From Pseudomonas taeanensis MS-3 (lineage in GTDB: Bacteria; Pseudomonadota; Gammaproteobacteria; Pseudomonadales; Pseudomonadaceae): a DNA stretch of 64,000 bases. This document shows positions 1-8,812 of the stretch, one piece after another (position 1 is the stretch's first letter; each line of letters begins with the position of its first letter). The notes beneath the pieces are model-generated. The model searched no databases, was not told where the DNA came from, and was given only the letters and a program-made list of their open reading frames with translations. The stretch is from NCBI RefSeq assembly GCF_000498575.2, contig NZ_AWSQ01000003.1:187969-251968 (forward strand). The letters are read 5' to 3'. The translations under genes were made by a program, and so were the position numbers.

Positions 1-10
1 TGAACCGCCC

Positions 11-30
11 CTCACCCCCGCTGGGGTGAG
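11..30. repeat. Short perfect hairpin downstream of hrpA
   Basis: CTCACCCC and GGGGTGAG form a perfect 8-bp stem around a 4-base loop, about 30 bases past the hrpA stop codon. There is no T-run on either side, so it is not a canonical intrinsic terminator. It may be a weak terminator or a REP-like palindrome. Confidence 0.4.
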
Positions 31-59
31 GGCGCTAAAGCGGAAGCCACCGAAACGCC

Positions 60-3000
60 TCAGCCCTCCACCTGACTCCACTGCTTGCTCAGGCGCTTGT
101 CCGACACCGCGATCTTGGTGCCGAGCTGCTGAGCGAATAGCGAGACCCGGTATTCCTCCAGCATCCAGCGATACAACAGCAATTGTGGGTCGCGCTTGCC
201 TTCCTGGCCGTGTTTGGCCAGCCGCGCCTGGTATTGCTCCCAGTAACCGGCCAGCTCACCGCTCCACACCCGATCGCGCTGCAACTGGGCGCCAATTTTC
301 TCGAACCGCTGCTCGATGGCCTTGAGATAACGCGGCAATTCCTTGAGCCAGTCGGCCGGGGTTTCACGGACGAAGCCGGAATAGACCAAGTTGCCCAGCT
401 GCTGCTTGATGTCGTTGAGGGCGATGGCCTGGGCCAGGTCGATCTTGCCCTTGAAGCGCTTCTGCAAGCCGTGCCAGAGCTTGAGAATTTCCAGGGTGAG
501 CTTGGCCAGGCGCTCGGCATGCGCGGTCCAGTCGCTGCGTTTACGCTCGGCCAAAGTAGCTAGCGCGGCGCCGTCCCGCGGCAGCGGCTGTTGCCCTTCG
601 AGGATGCAGCTGTCCAGGCTGGCCAACAGGATATCTTCGACCAGCGCCTCGACCCGGCCCATGTCGCGGTACAACAAGCCCAGTTCGGTCAGGCACGGCA
701 ATTTGCCCCGCAGGAACTTGGCTGGCTCGGCCAGCTGTTGCAACAGCAGCCGCTGTAGGGCTCGGCGGTGCTGGTATTCGGCTTCGGCCTGGGTCGAGAA
801 GCGCTCTTCCTTGACCGTGCCCGCCTCTTCCACCAGCGCCGGGTAGACGGTCATCGACAGGCCGGCAATCTTCTGTTGGGTCTTTTCCGCCACTTGAGCG
901 AAAGCCTTGGCCTCCACCGTTTTCGGCGTTTTATCGGTTCGCGGAATCGCCAGCGCGGCCTGACTAGCCTCGGCAAAGCGCGCAGTCAGCTCGGCCAGAT
1001 CACGCCCTTCGCCAAGGAATTTGCCCTGGGCGTCGACCACTTCCAGGTTCATCTTCAAGTGGTTTTCCAGCTGAGCCTCGGCCTCGACCCAAGCCTCGTC
1101 GGGCACGCGGGCGCCGGTCATGCGCGTCAGCTCGCGGCCCAGGGCCTCGGGCAGGCTGCCCTGGCCAAGACTCAATTTGCTCAACGCGGCGCCGACGAAA
1201 TCCGGCACCGGCACGAAGTTCTTGCGCAGCGCTTTCGGCAAGTTGCGCACCAGAGCCACGCACTTGGCCTCCAGCAAACCCGGCACCAACCATTGCAAAC
1301 GCTCGCCCGGCAGTTGCGGCAGCAGCGGCGCCGGCACGCGCAGGGTGACGCCGTCACGCGGGTGATTGGGCTCGAAGTGGTAACTCAGCGGCAGGGTCAG
1401 CTCGCCCAGATGCAGGGTATCCGGGTAGTGCGTGGCGGTGACTTCGTGGGCATCGCGGGCCAGTACATCTTCCTCGCGCATGACCAGCAACTGCGGATTC
1501 TTCGCACTCTCGATCTTGTACCAGCTGTCGAAGGTCGCAGCCTGATGGATCTCCGCCGGCAGGCGCGCCTCGTAGTAGGCGAACAGAGTTTCCTCGTCAG
1601 CGAGGATGTCGCGCCGGCGCGCCTTGGCCTCCAGCTCATCGAGTTGTTCGAGTAGCTGATGGTTAGCGCTCAGGCACTTGGCGCGGCTGTTGATCTCGCC
1701 GCGTACCAGGCCTTCACGGATAAACAGCTCACGCGACACTGGTGGGTCGATGGGGCCGTAATGCACAGGTCGGCGGCCGACCACGATCAGGCCGTAGAGG
1801 GTGATCTGTTCAAAGGCCACTACCTGGCCGCGCTTCTTCTCCCAGTGCGGCTCGAAGTGGTTTTTCTTGATCAGGTGACCGGCCAGCGGCTCGATCCAGT
1901 CCGGCTCGATCTTCGCCACCATGCGCGCGAACAGCTTGGTGGTCTCGACCAGCTCGGCGGTCATGATCCAGTTGGGCTTCTTTCTCCCCAGCCCGGAGGA
2001 CGGATGCACCCAGAAGCGCCGCTGACGGGCGCCAAGGTAATCGCCCTCTTCGGCCTTCTGACCGATCTGGCTGAGCAGCCCGGAAAGAATCGCCTTGTGC
2101 ACCTTGGCGTAGTCGATGCTACGTTGCGCGGCGTCCGTGTCTGCGGCGCTCTGCGACAGGTGAGCTTGGCTTTTGTGGGAGCGGCCTTGGCCGCGATCAG
2201 CCGTTCGTTGAGCAGACGCATCGCCAGCAGGCTCACTCCTGCCCTTTGCGCCACTGGCTTGCGACAGGTTCAGCTCACGGGCGATCAACACTAGCTGGCG
2301 GTGGGCGTCGCGCCACTCGCGTAGGCGCAGGTAATTGAGGAAGTTCTTGCGGCACCAGCTACGCAGCGCACTGGAGCCCAGGGCCTGGCGCTGCTCCTCG
2401 AAACCGCGCCAGAGGTTGATCAGCGCGGCGAAATCCGAATCCACGTCCTTCCACTGCGCATGCGCCTGGTCGGCGGCCTGTTGGCGATCCGAGGGACGCT
2501 CGCGCACGTCCTGTACCGACAGGGCACTGGCGATGATCAGCACTTCCTCCAAACTGCCCTGTTTGGCGCCTTCCAGCACCATGCGCGCGAGCCGCGGGTC
2601 GACCGGCAAACGCGCCAGCTGCCGACCCAGCGGGGTCAGCTGACCTTCGCGGCTGACCGCCGAGAGTTCCTGCAACAGGGTGAAGCCATCGGTGATGGCC
2701 TTGCCATCTGGTGGCTCGATAAAGGGAAAGTCTTCGATCTCGCCCAGGCGCAGATGGAGCATCTGCAGGATCACCGCCGCCAGGTTGGTGCGCAGGATTT
2801 CCGGATCGGTGAACTCGGGGCGGCCGAGGAAATCTTCCTCGCTGTACAGGCGCACGCAGATGCCCGGCTCGACCCGGCCGCAGCGACCCTTGCGCTGGTT
2901 GGCGCTGGCCTGCGACACCGCCTCGATGGGCAGGCGCTGGACTTTGGCGCGGTAGCTGTAGCGGCTGATGCGTGCCGTGCCGCTGTCGATCACGTAGCGG

Positions 3001-4115
3001 ATGCCCGGCACGGTCAGCGAGGTCTCGGCGACGTTGGTGGCCAAAACGATCTTGCGTCCCGCCATCGGCTGGAAGATTTTCTGTTGCTCGGCGGGAGTCA
3101 GTCGGGCATACAGCGGCAGTACTTCGGTGAAGCGCAGGTTGGCCCGACGCAGTACTTCGGCGGCATCGCGAATTTCCCGCTCGCCGGGCAGGAACACCAG
3201 CACGTCGCCGGGGCGCTTGCCCTCGCTGCGCTCAAACGCGTCTATTTCATCCAGGGTGGCGAGGATCGCCTGGTCGACGGACAGATCCTCCTCGACGCGG
3301 TTACCCTCCTCGTCCTGTTCGGCGGTCAACGGCCGGTACCAAGTCTCCACCGGATAGGTACGCCCGGAAACTTCGACGATGGGCGCATCGGGTAGGCCGC
3401 CCCCGCCAAAGTGCTTGGAGAAGCGCTCCAGATCGATGGTCGCCGAGGTAATAATCAGCTTGAGATCGGGCCGGCGCACCAGCAGGGTCTTCAGATAGCC
3501 CAGGAGAAAATCGATGTTCAGGCTGCGCTCGTGGGCCTCGTCGATAATCAGCGTGTCGTACTTGTCGAGGAAGCGGTCGTGCTGGGTCTCGGCCAGCAGG
3601 ATGCCGTCGGTCATCAGCTTGATCAAGCTGCGCTCATTGCTCTTGTCCTCGAAACGCACCTGATAGCCGACCAGCTCGCCCAGCGGCGTACCGATCTCCT
3701 CGGCGACCCGGGTCGCTACACTGCGCGCGGCCAGCCGCCGCGGCTGCGTGTGGCCGATCAGGCCATGTACGCCGCGGCCCAGCTCCAGACAGATCTTCGG
3801 CAGCTGGGTGGTCTTGCCCGACCCCGTCTCGCCGGCGATCACTACCACCTGATGCTTAACGATGGCCGCCTTGATCTCGTCGCGCTTGGCGGCGATCGGC
3901 AAGGCGTCGTCGTAACGCATCGGAGGCACACTCAGGCGCCGCGCCTCTACCTTGGCGGCGGAGGCCTGGAAACGCTCCAGCCACTGCGCCAACTTGGCCT
4001 CATCCGGCCGCTTGTGCAGCTCGTGCAGCTGACGACGCAAGCGGTGGCGATCGGCGTAGAGGGCGTGTTCGAGGTTTTTCTGCAGCTGGTCGAGGGCGGG
4101 TAACGGGTCGGTCAT
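60..4115 (-). CDS. hrpA: ATP-dependent RNA helicase HrpA (DEAH box)
   Basis: This is a cytoplasmic DEAH-box RNA helicase of 1351 residues. Walker A (GETGSGKT) lies near residues 95-102, the DEAH box at 192-195, an SAT motif near 226, and the QRKGRCGR motif further on. The long C-terminal half matches the HrpA-specific region (DUF3418 type). The reading frame is open 34 codons further upstream, but the ATG at 4115 (MTDPLPALDQ) gives the N-terminus expected for the family. E. coli HrpA is about 1300 residues; the excess is partly a 36-residue segment (about 616-651) encoded by a REP-like insertion that keeps the frame. HrpA is known to resolve stalled ribosomes and process mRNA in enterobacteria; the role here is inferred. 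Confidence 0.95.
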   Translation of the reverse strand: MTDPLPALDQLQKNLEHALYADRHRLRRQLHELHKRPDEAKLAQWLERFQASAAKVEARRLSVPPMRYDDALPIAAKRDEIKAAIVKHQVVVIAGETGSGKTTQLPKICLELGRGVHGLIGHTQPRRLAARSVATRVAEEIGTPLGELVGYQVRFEDKSNERSLIKLMTDGILLAETQHDRFLDKYDTLIIDEAHERSLNIDFLLGYLKTLLVRRPDLKLIITSATIDLERFSKHFGGGGLPDAPIVEVSGRTYPVETWYRPLTAEQDEEGNRVEEDLSVDQAILATLDEIDAFERSEGKRPGDVLVFLPGEREIRDAAEVLRRANLRFTEVLPLYARLTPAEQQKIFQPMAGRKIVLATNVAETSLTVPGIRYVIDSGTARISRYSYRAKVQRLPIEAVSQASANQRKGRCGRVEPGICVRLYSEEDFLGRPEFTDPEILRTNLAAVILQMLHLRLGEIEDFPFIEPPDGKAITDGFTLLQELSAVSREGQLTPLGRQLARLPVDPRLARMVLEGAKQGSLEEVLIIASALSVQDVRERPSDRQQAADQAHAQWKDVDSDFAALINLWRGFEEQRQALGSSALRSWCRKNFLNYLRLREWRDAHRQLVLIARELNLSQASGAKGRSEPAGDASAQRTADRGQGRSHKSQAHLSQSAADTDAAQRSIDYAKVHKAILSGLLSQIGQKAEEGDYLGARQRRFWVHPSSGLGRKKPNWIMTAELVETTKLFARMVAKIEPDWIEPLAGHLIKKNHFEPHWEKKRGQVVAFEQITLYGLIVVGRRPVHYGPIDPPVSRELFIREGLVRGEINSRAKCLSANHQLLEQLDELEAKARRRDILADEETLFAYYEARLPAEIHQAATFDSWYKIESAKNPQLLVMREEDVLARDAHEVTATHYPDTLHLGELTLPLSYHFEPNHPRDGVTLRVPAPLLPQLPGERLQWLVPGLLEAKCVALVRNLPKALRKNFVPVPDFVGAALSKLSLGQGSLPEALGRELTRMTGARVPDEAWVEAEAQLENHLKMNLEVVDAQGKFLGEGRDLAELTARFAEASQAALAIPRTDKTPKTVEAKAFAQVAEKTQQKIAGLSMTVYPALVEEAGTVKEERFSTQAEAEYQHRRALQRLLLQQLAEPAKFLRGKLPCLTELGLLYRDMGRVEALVEDILLASLDSCILEGQQPLPRDGAALATLAERKRSDWTAHAERLAKLTLEILKLWHGLQKRFKGKIDLAQAIALNDIKQQLGNLVYSGFVRETPADWLKELPRYLKAIEQRFEKIGAQLQRDRVWSGELAGYWEQYQARLAKHGQEGKRDPQLLLYRWMLEEYRVSLFAQQLGTKIAVSDKRLSKQWSQVEG
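2152..2269. repeat. Pair of REP-like palindromes inserted in frame inside hrpA
   Basis: A 10-base direct repeat, TGCGACAGGT, lies at 2152-2161 and 2260-2269. Between the copies is a REP-like palindrome starting GTGGGAGCGGCCTTGG (2174-2196). A second, diverged one lies in inverted orientation at about 2218-2243 (minus strand AGGAGTGAGCCTGCTGG). The span from one repeat copy to the next is 108 bases, or 36 codons, so hrpA stays open. The encoded segment is low-complexity and charged, and removing it restores the spacing seen in E. coli HrpA. Confidence 0.8.
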
Positions 4116-4246
4116 CAGGCAGCCGTGAACATATTCGTAAGGGCCGCGATTGTCGCAGATTTCACCGCAACCCCGAAGAACGCATCCTGAGCGCGGCCCA
4201 CAAGCAAAGCCCGCCATGACCTAAAAGGCTGACTCGGGTGCCCGAA

Positions 4247-5911
4247 TCAAAAGGCCGGGTCGCGGTACACCTCCTCGCCGCCGAGCAGAGTCCAGAGTAC
4301 CTTGGTCTTGCCGAGCTGCTTGACCGGCAACTGGAAGATGTCGCGATCTAGCACCACCAGGTCGGCCTGCTTGCCCACTTCCAGCGAACCGGTGTCCTGT
4401 TCCTGGCGCAGGCTGTAGGCGGCATCCAGGGTGTAGGCACGCACCGCCGTTTCCAGGCTTGGCAGACTGCGCTCGCCCAGGCTCAGGGCGTTCTGCATGA
4501 TGCCCAGGGGCGACAGCGGGTTGACGTCCCAATCGGAACTCAGGGTAACCCGCGCACCGGCGTCATGCAGCTGACCCAATGGCAGCAGCTGGTAGCTGCG
4601 CTGACCGATCAGTGGCTCGTTGTCCCTGAGAAAAGGCGGCGCGAAGTAGCGGCTCGGCTGGAAGTCGGCGGTGACGTTCAGTAGCTTGAAGCGCGGTAGA
4701 TCGGCCTTGTTCACCAGCTCGACATGGGTCAGGCGATGACGGCCCTGGCCACCGCCGGCCTGGATGGCATTCAGGGCATCGTTCACCGCCTGATCGCCGA
4801 TGGCATGAATGTGCATGTCGAAGCCCGCGTCCGACAGCTCTCTGACATAACGTTGCAGGCGCTCGGGGCCGAAGTAGTACAGGCCCTTGCGATCGACCCC
4901 CGGCAGACTCTCGGCATAGGGCTGCTGCAAGCGCGCGGTGGTGTTGTGGATGATGCCGTCGACGTAGAACTTGATCTGATTGACGCGCAGCAGGTCATCG
5001 GCGGAGCCAGGCTGATACAGGGCCTTGAGCTCGGCCAGCTGCTCGGCGTCGTCCAGCGATGGGTAGGCCCACAGGCCGAGGGAGGTGCGCGCCTTCAGTT
5101 CGTCGCGCTGGGCGGCCTTCTGCCAGGCCTGGAGGTGACCACGACGCCAGAACACTCGGGCGTCGGCCACCGAGGTGATGCCGTTCTTCGCCAGCTCATC
5201 CTGGCCCGCCAATACGGCCTGGTAGTAGACCTCTTCGAGCACCCTGGACGGTGGCAGCGCCTGGTCCAGGGCCAGATCGCCGGCGTTGTCCAGTACCAGA
5301 CCGGTGGGCCGGCCGTCTTCGTCACGCATGATCACGCCGCCGACCGGGTCGGGGCTGTCTGCGTCGATTCCGGCCAGCTCCAGGCCCTTGGAGTTGAGCC
5401 AGTAGGAGTGCGAAGTCTCCTCCATCAGGGTCACCGGACGGTCCGCCACCACGGCGTCAAGCAGGTCGCGCGGCGACTCCTCTTCTGCCAATAGGCGGTG
5501 CAGAGCGAAGCCCCAGCCCACCAGCCACTCACCCTCATCCTCGGCATTACAGGCACTCAGCTCCTCCAGCCACTGCGGCACCTCATCTTCGGGACTGAGG
5601 GTGCAATCGCCCTGGGCCTCGGAAGAGGCATCCAGCACATGGGCGTGGGTGTCCTGAAAACCCGGCAGAACCAGGCGCCCCTGCAGGTCGACCCGCTCAG
5701 TCTGATCGTCGACATAGGCCTGCAGCGCCTGGCTATCGCCCACGGCGAGAATCCGTCCGTCCTCGTCAATGGCCAGGGCGCTGGCCCATGGCTGCTGTTC
5801 ATTCACCGTGTAGAACTTGCCGTTGTGCAACAGCGTGGCAGCAGGCTCGGCGGCATGCAGGGCGAAGCTGGCCAACATCAGCAGGCCGGTAAGACTCAGG
5901 GCAACTCGCAT
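4247..5911 (-). CDS. Exported amidohydrolase family 3 protein (YtcJ-like)
   Basis: A 554-residue metal-dependent amidohydrolase with an N-terminal Sec-type signal peptide (MRVALSLTGLLMLASFALHA), so it probably acts in the periplasm. Metal-binding features of the family are visible: HAH at 89-91, a HIHAIGD motif mid-protein, an HVE motif after it, and SSDWD with the aspartate near 460. The ATG at 5911 was chosen because it starts the signal peptide and follows a GAGGAT ribosome site; the frame extends 15 codons upstream. It lies 45 bases downstream of the nitrilase-family gene and is probably the last gene of the agmatine cluster. The substrate cannot be read from sequence; an amide or N-acyl compound is a guess. 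Confidence 0.85.
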   Translation of the reverse strand: MRVALSLTGLLMLASFALHAAEPAATLLHNGKFYTVNEQQPWASALAIDEDGRILAVGDSQALQAYVDDQTERVDLQGRLVLPGFQDTHAHVLDASSEAQGDCTLSPEDEVPQWLEELSACNAEDEGEWLVGWGFALHRLLAEEESPRDLLDAVVADRPVTLMEETSHSYWLNSKGLELAGIDADSPDPVGGVIMRDEDGRPTGLVLDNAGDLALDQALPPSRVLEEVYYQAVLAGQDELAKNGITSVADARVFWRRGHLQAWQKAAQRDELKARTSLGLWAYPSLDDAEQLAELKALYQPGSADDLLRVNQIKFYVDGIIHNTTARLQQPYAESLPGVDRKGLYYFGPERLQRYVRELSDAGFDMHIHAIGDQAVNDALNAIQAGGGQGRHRLTHVELVNKADLPRFKLLNVTADFQPSRYFAPPFLRDNEPLIGQRSYQLLPLGQLHDAGARVTLSSDWDVNPLSPLGIMQNALSLGERSLPSLETAVRAYTLDAAYSLRQEQDTGSLEVGKQADLVVLDRDIFQLPVKQLGKTKVLWTLLGGEEVYRDPAF

Positions 5912-5956
5912 AAAATCCTCATCTATCAATTCCAGCGGGACCTCCGGCCCCGCCAC

Positions 5957-6727
5957 TTACACCAAATAACGTGGGTAGCTGTGCTTGGCCGCCTCGGCAT
6001 AGGCCAGGTCGATATCCAGGGTGACGAAGGGGGTGTTGGCGCTGGTGGTGGCCAGCACGCTGCCGTCCGGATCTATCACCCAGCCGACACCGGCCATGTC
6101 CGGCGTCGCCCCCTCGGGACGATACTGGTTGGACGACAGGCAATAGGCGCCGGCGACTATCGCCGCGGTGCGCCCCGCCGCCAGCCAGGTATCGTTACCC
6201 AACGACGGCGTGGCGCGTGGCACACAGAGCACATGGGCCTGCTGCCGGCCATAGTGGCGGGCATGCTCGAGAAACCACAGCTCCGAACAGATCAGACTGC
6301 CGACCTGGCAGGCCGCCGGTCCGACACAGGAAAAGTCGCCACTGCCGGGGCTGTACCAACGGGACTCCCAATAACCCTCCTCGTCGGGCAAGTGAAACTT
6401 GTCATGGCCATCTACCAAGCCCTCCTCGGCATTCCAATAGAAGGCGCGGTTCAGTCGGGCACCTTGCTTGTCGACGACCGGACGCGAGGCGAACAGCGTC
6501 AGTGGCGGCAGCATCGACAAGCACCGCAGCCAGTCCAGATGCAACTTCACCGATAGCGCCCAGCGCTCGGCTTCGACCTCTGGCGAAGCCGCCAACCAGT
6601 GATCGAAGGGCATTTCCGGCAGCAACAGCAGCTCGCTGCCGGACAGGCGGCAATGGCTGATCAGCGTCTGCACTTGTGCGGCTAACGCCTCGGGGCGGCT
6701 GTCCCATTGGCAGACTGTTACTCTCAT
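5957..6727 (-). CDS. Carbon-nitrogen hydrolase (nitrilase superfamily amidase)
   Basis: A 256-residue cytoplasmic amidase of the nitrilase superfamily. The catalytic triad is complete: Glu38 (LLPEMPF), Lys110 (HDKFHLP) and Cys147 (SLICSELWF). The family hydrolyses amides or carbamoyl-amines to ammonia and acid. It is distinct from the AguB amidase two genes upstream, so this cluster carries two nitrilase-type enzymes. The gap to the upstream binding-protein gene is 58 bases and contains a GC-rich imperfect hairpin. The substrate is unknown; the context suggests a polyamine-derived or other amide. The stop codon lies 45 bases before the exported amidohydrolase. Confidence 0.85.
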   Translation of the reverse strand: MRVTVCQWDSRPEALAAQVQTLISHCRLSGSELLLLPEMPFDHWLAASPEVEAERWALSVKLHLDWLRCLSMLPPLTLFASRPVVDKQGARLNRAFYWNAEEGLVDGHDKFHLPDEEGYWESRWYSPGSGDFSCVGPAACQVGSLICSELWFLEHARHYGRQQAHVLCVPRATPSLGNDTWLAAGRTAAIVAGAYCLSSNQYRPEGATPDMAGVGWVIDPDGSVLATTSANTPFVTLDIDLAYAEAAKHSYPRYLV

Positions 6728-6785
6728 GGCTTCATCCTTTATTCCAATTCATAACAGCGGCGGCTGTCCGGCCGCGCGCTGGCCG

Positions 6786-7898
6786 TCACTGCGGGGTGGC
6801 TGTTGCGGTGGCGGTCTTGAACTGGGTCCAGGCGCGCATGCGCGCACGCATGTCGCGCTGCGGAATATCCTTGCCGGGGATCAGCCGCGCGTAACCGGCC
6901 TCGCTCAGGTAGATATCCGGGTTATCGCGCATCTGCGGGTCGACAGCGGCACGCGCCTTGGCGCTGGAAGTGGGGTAGCCGGTGAAGTTGCTAATGGCCG
7001 CCATATTCTCCGGGCGCATGACGAAGTTGATGAAGGCGTAGGCGTACTCCGGATGCTTGGCATCAGCGGGAATCGCCATGGTGTCCATCCACACCGTGGT
7101 GCCCTCGCTGGGGATGTGGTACTGGAAATCCATCTGCTTGCCGGCGGCGTCCGCCGCGCGCTGGGCCTGAGTTATGTCGCCGCTGTAGCCGAGCGACAGG
7201 CACAGGTTGCCGTTGACCAGGTTGGTGACCGGCTGCGACTGCAGTTTGGTCACATGGGGGCGCAGCTTCATCAGCAAGTCTTGCACCGCCTCCAGGTCGT
7301 CCCGCTTAGCGCTACGCGGATCGCGCCCCAAGTAGTTGAGCGCCACCGCCAACACCTCGTCGGGCGAGTCAATCAGGGAAATCCCGCAGTCGGCGAACTT
7401 GGCCGCCAGCTCCGGCTTGAACAACATATCCAGGCTGTTCACCGGTGCGCCGGGCATTCGTTGATTGATCATCTCGGCGTTATAGGTCAGACCGATGGTG
7501 CCCCAGGTGTAAGGCACCGTGGCGTCGCGGGACTTGGGGTACTGGGCGTGCAGCGCCTGCAGCCCCGGCTCTATGTCGTCCAGTTCGGTCAGCTTGGATT
7601 TGTCCAGCGGTTGCAGGGCACCGGCACGCATCAGCCGTTCGGCCACGGTATCGCCGGGGAAGATCAGGTCATAGCCGCTGCCGCCGGACATCATCTTGGC
7701 CTCCAGCGTCTCACTGCTGTCCATCACGTCGTAGACCACGCGGATGCCGGTTTCGGCGGTGAACTTGGCCAGGGTGTCCTCGGCGAAGTAGTCGGCCCAG
7801 TTGTACAGGTTCATCACTTTCTCTGCGGCCATCAGTGGCTGAGTCAACAGCCCCAGGCTGATGGCCAGAGCGGCCAGTGGTTTGCTGTGCTTATACAT
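6786..7898 (-). CDS. Polyamine ABC transporter substrate-binding protein (PotF/SpuD-like)
   Basis: A 370-residue periplasmic binding protein with a signal peptide (MYKHSKPLAALAISLGLL...PLMAA, cleavage near residue 24). The mature start EKVMNLYNWADYF is the hallmark of putrescine/spermidine receptors (PotD, PotF, SpuD, SpuE). The ATG at 7898 overlaps the aguB stop (ATGTATAA), which implies translational coupling, and it follows a GAGGAGC ribosome site. No permease or ATPase genes lie nearby, so it must share a transporter encoded elsewhere. Likely ligands are agmatine or putrescine, inferred from the aguAB neighbours. Confidence 0.88.
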   Translation of the reverse strand: MYKHSKPLAALAISLGLLTQPLMAAEKVMNLYNWADYFAEDTLAKFTAETGIRVVYDVMDSSETLEAKMMSGGSGYDLIFPGDTVAERLMRAGALQPLDKSKLTELDDIEPGLQALHAQYPKSRDATVPYTWGTIGLTYNAEMINQRMPGAPVNSLDMLFKPELAAKFADCGISLIDSPDEVLAVALNYLGRDPRSAKRDDLEAVQDLLMKLRPHVTKLQSQPVTNLVNGNLCLSLGYSGDITQAQRAADAAGKQMDFQYHIPSEGTTVWMDTMAIPADAKHPEYAYAFINFVMRPENMAAISNFTGYPTSSAKARAAVDPQMRDNPDIYLSEAGYARLIPGKDIPQRDMRARMRAWTQFKTATATATPQ

Positions 7899-8808
7899 CG
7901 GATGCTCCTCGCGCCATCCAGCGCACATGGGATTGACGACCGTCCAGGCCCAGCAGGGGTCCGTACATTTCTGGACGACGGTCACGGTAGATGCCCCAGG
8001 TCAGGCGCTCTTCGCGCATGGCCGCAAGGTCTAGGGTCTGTACCAGCACACCGGTCGAGTCACGGTCGGCCTCGACCAACAGCTTGCCCTTGTGGTTGCT
8101 GATAAAAGACGAGCCGTAGAAGCTCATCGCCAACTCGGGGTCGTTGGTCGCCACCTCGCGGCCAACGCGATTGGCTGCGATCACCGGGAGAATATTGGCG
8201 GCGGCATGACCACGCATGGCCATCTGCCAATGATCGCGTGAGTCCAGCGCCGCGGCGCCCGGCTCGGAGCCGATGGCGGTGGGAAACAGCAGCACTTCGG
8301 CGCCCATCAGGGCCAGGCAGCGAGCCGTCTCCGGGAACCACTGATCCCAGCAGATGCCCAGGCCGAGGCGACCGTAGGCGGTATCCCAGACCCGGAAGCC
8401 GGTGTCGCCGGGGCTGAAGTACTCCTTCTCCTGATAGCCAATAGCGTTGGGGATATGGGTCTTGCGGTAGACGCCGAGCAGGCGCCCATCGGCATCGGCC
8501 ACGCTCAGCGAGTTGAAGTAGGCGTTGCCGGCCTTCTCGAACCAGCTCAGCGGCAGCACCACGCCCAGCTCTGCCGCCAACGCGGCGAAGCGCTTGAGCA
8601 CTTTGCTGTCGCTGTATTCCTCAGCCAGCGCCAAGTGTTTGTGGTCCTGCTCGATGCAGAAATACGGGGTGGCGAACAGCTCCTGCAGCAGGATCACCTG
8701 GGCGCCCTGGGCCGCCGCCTGGCGTACCAGCTGCTCGGCCTGGTCAAGATTGCGGTTCAGGTCCCAGCTGCAGGCGAACTGAGTCGTGGCGATACACAGC
8801 ATGCTCAT
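7891..8808 (-). CDS. aguB: N-carbamoylputrescine amidase
   Basis: A 305-residue nitrilase-superfamily amidase that converts N-carbamoylputrescine to putrescine, CO2 and ammonia, the second step of agmatine breakdown. The triad is Glu43 (LLQELFATPYF), Lys116 (YRKTHIP) and Cys153 (GICWDQWFPE). The last two motifs, together with CIEQDHKH, are typical of AguB. The start used is ATG at 8808, four bases after the aguA stop; a second ATG two codons later (8802) is possible. The 3' end overlaps the next gene by eight bases. Adjacency to aguA makes the substrate assignment strong. Confidence 0.93.
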   Translation of the reverse strand: MSMLCIATTQFACSWDLNRNLDQAEQLVRQAAAQGAQVILLQELFATPYFCIEQDHKHLALAEEYSDSKVLKRFAALAAELGVVLPLSWFEKAGNAYFNSLSVADADGRLLGVYRKTHIPNAIGYQEKEYFSPGDTGFRVWDTAYGRLGLGICWDQWFPETARCLALMGAEVLLFPTAIGSEPGAAALDSRDHWQMAMRGHAAANILPVIAANRVGREVATNDPELAMSFYGSSFISNHKGKLLVEADRDSTGVLVQTLDLAAMREERLTWGIYRDRRPEMYGPLLGLDGRQSHVRWMARGASDV

Positions 8809-8812
8809 TGGC

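Noticed and set aside
6726..8102. A 458-codon plus-strand open frame across the binding protein and aguB
   Set aside because: Antisense shadow spanning two real genes, with shadow-type composition and no start signal.
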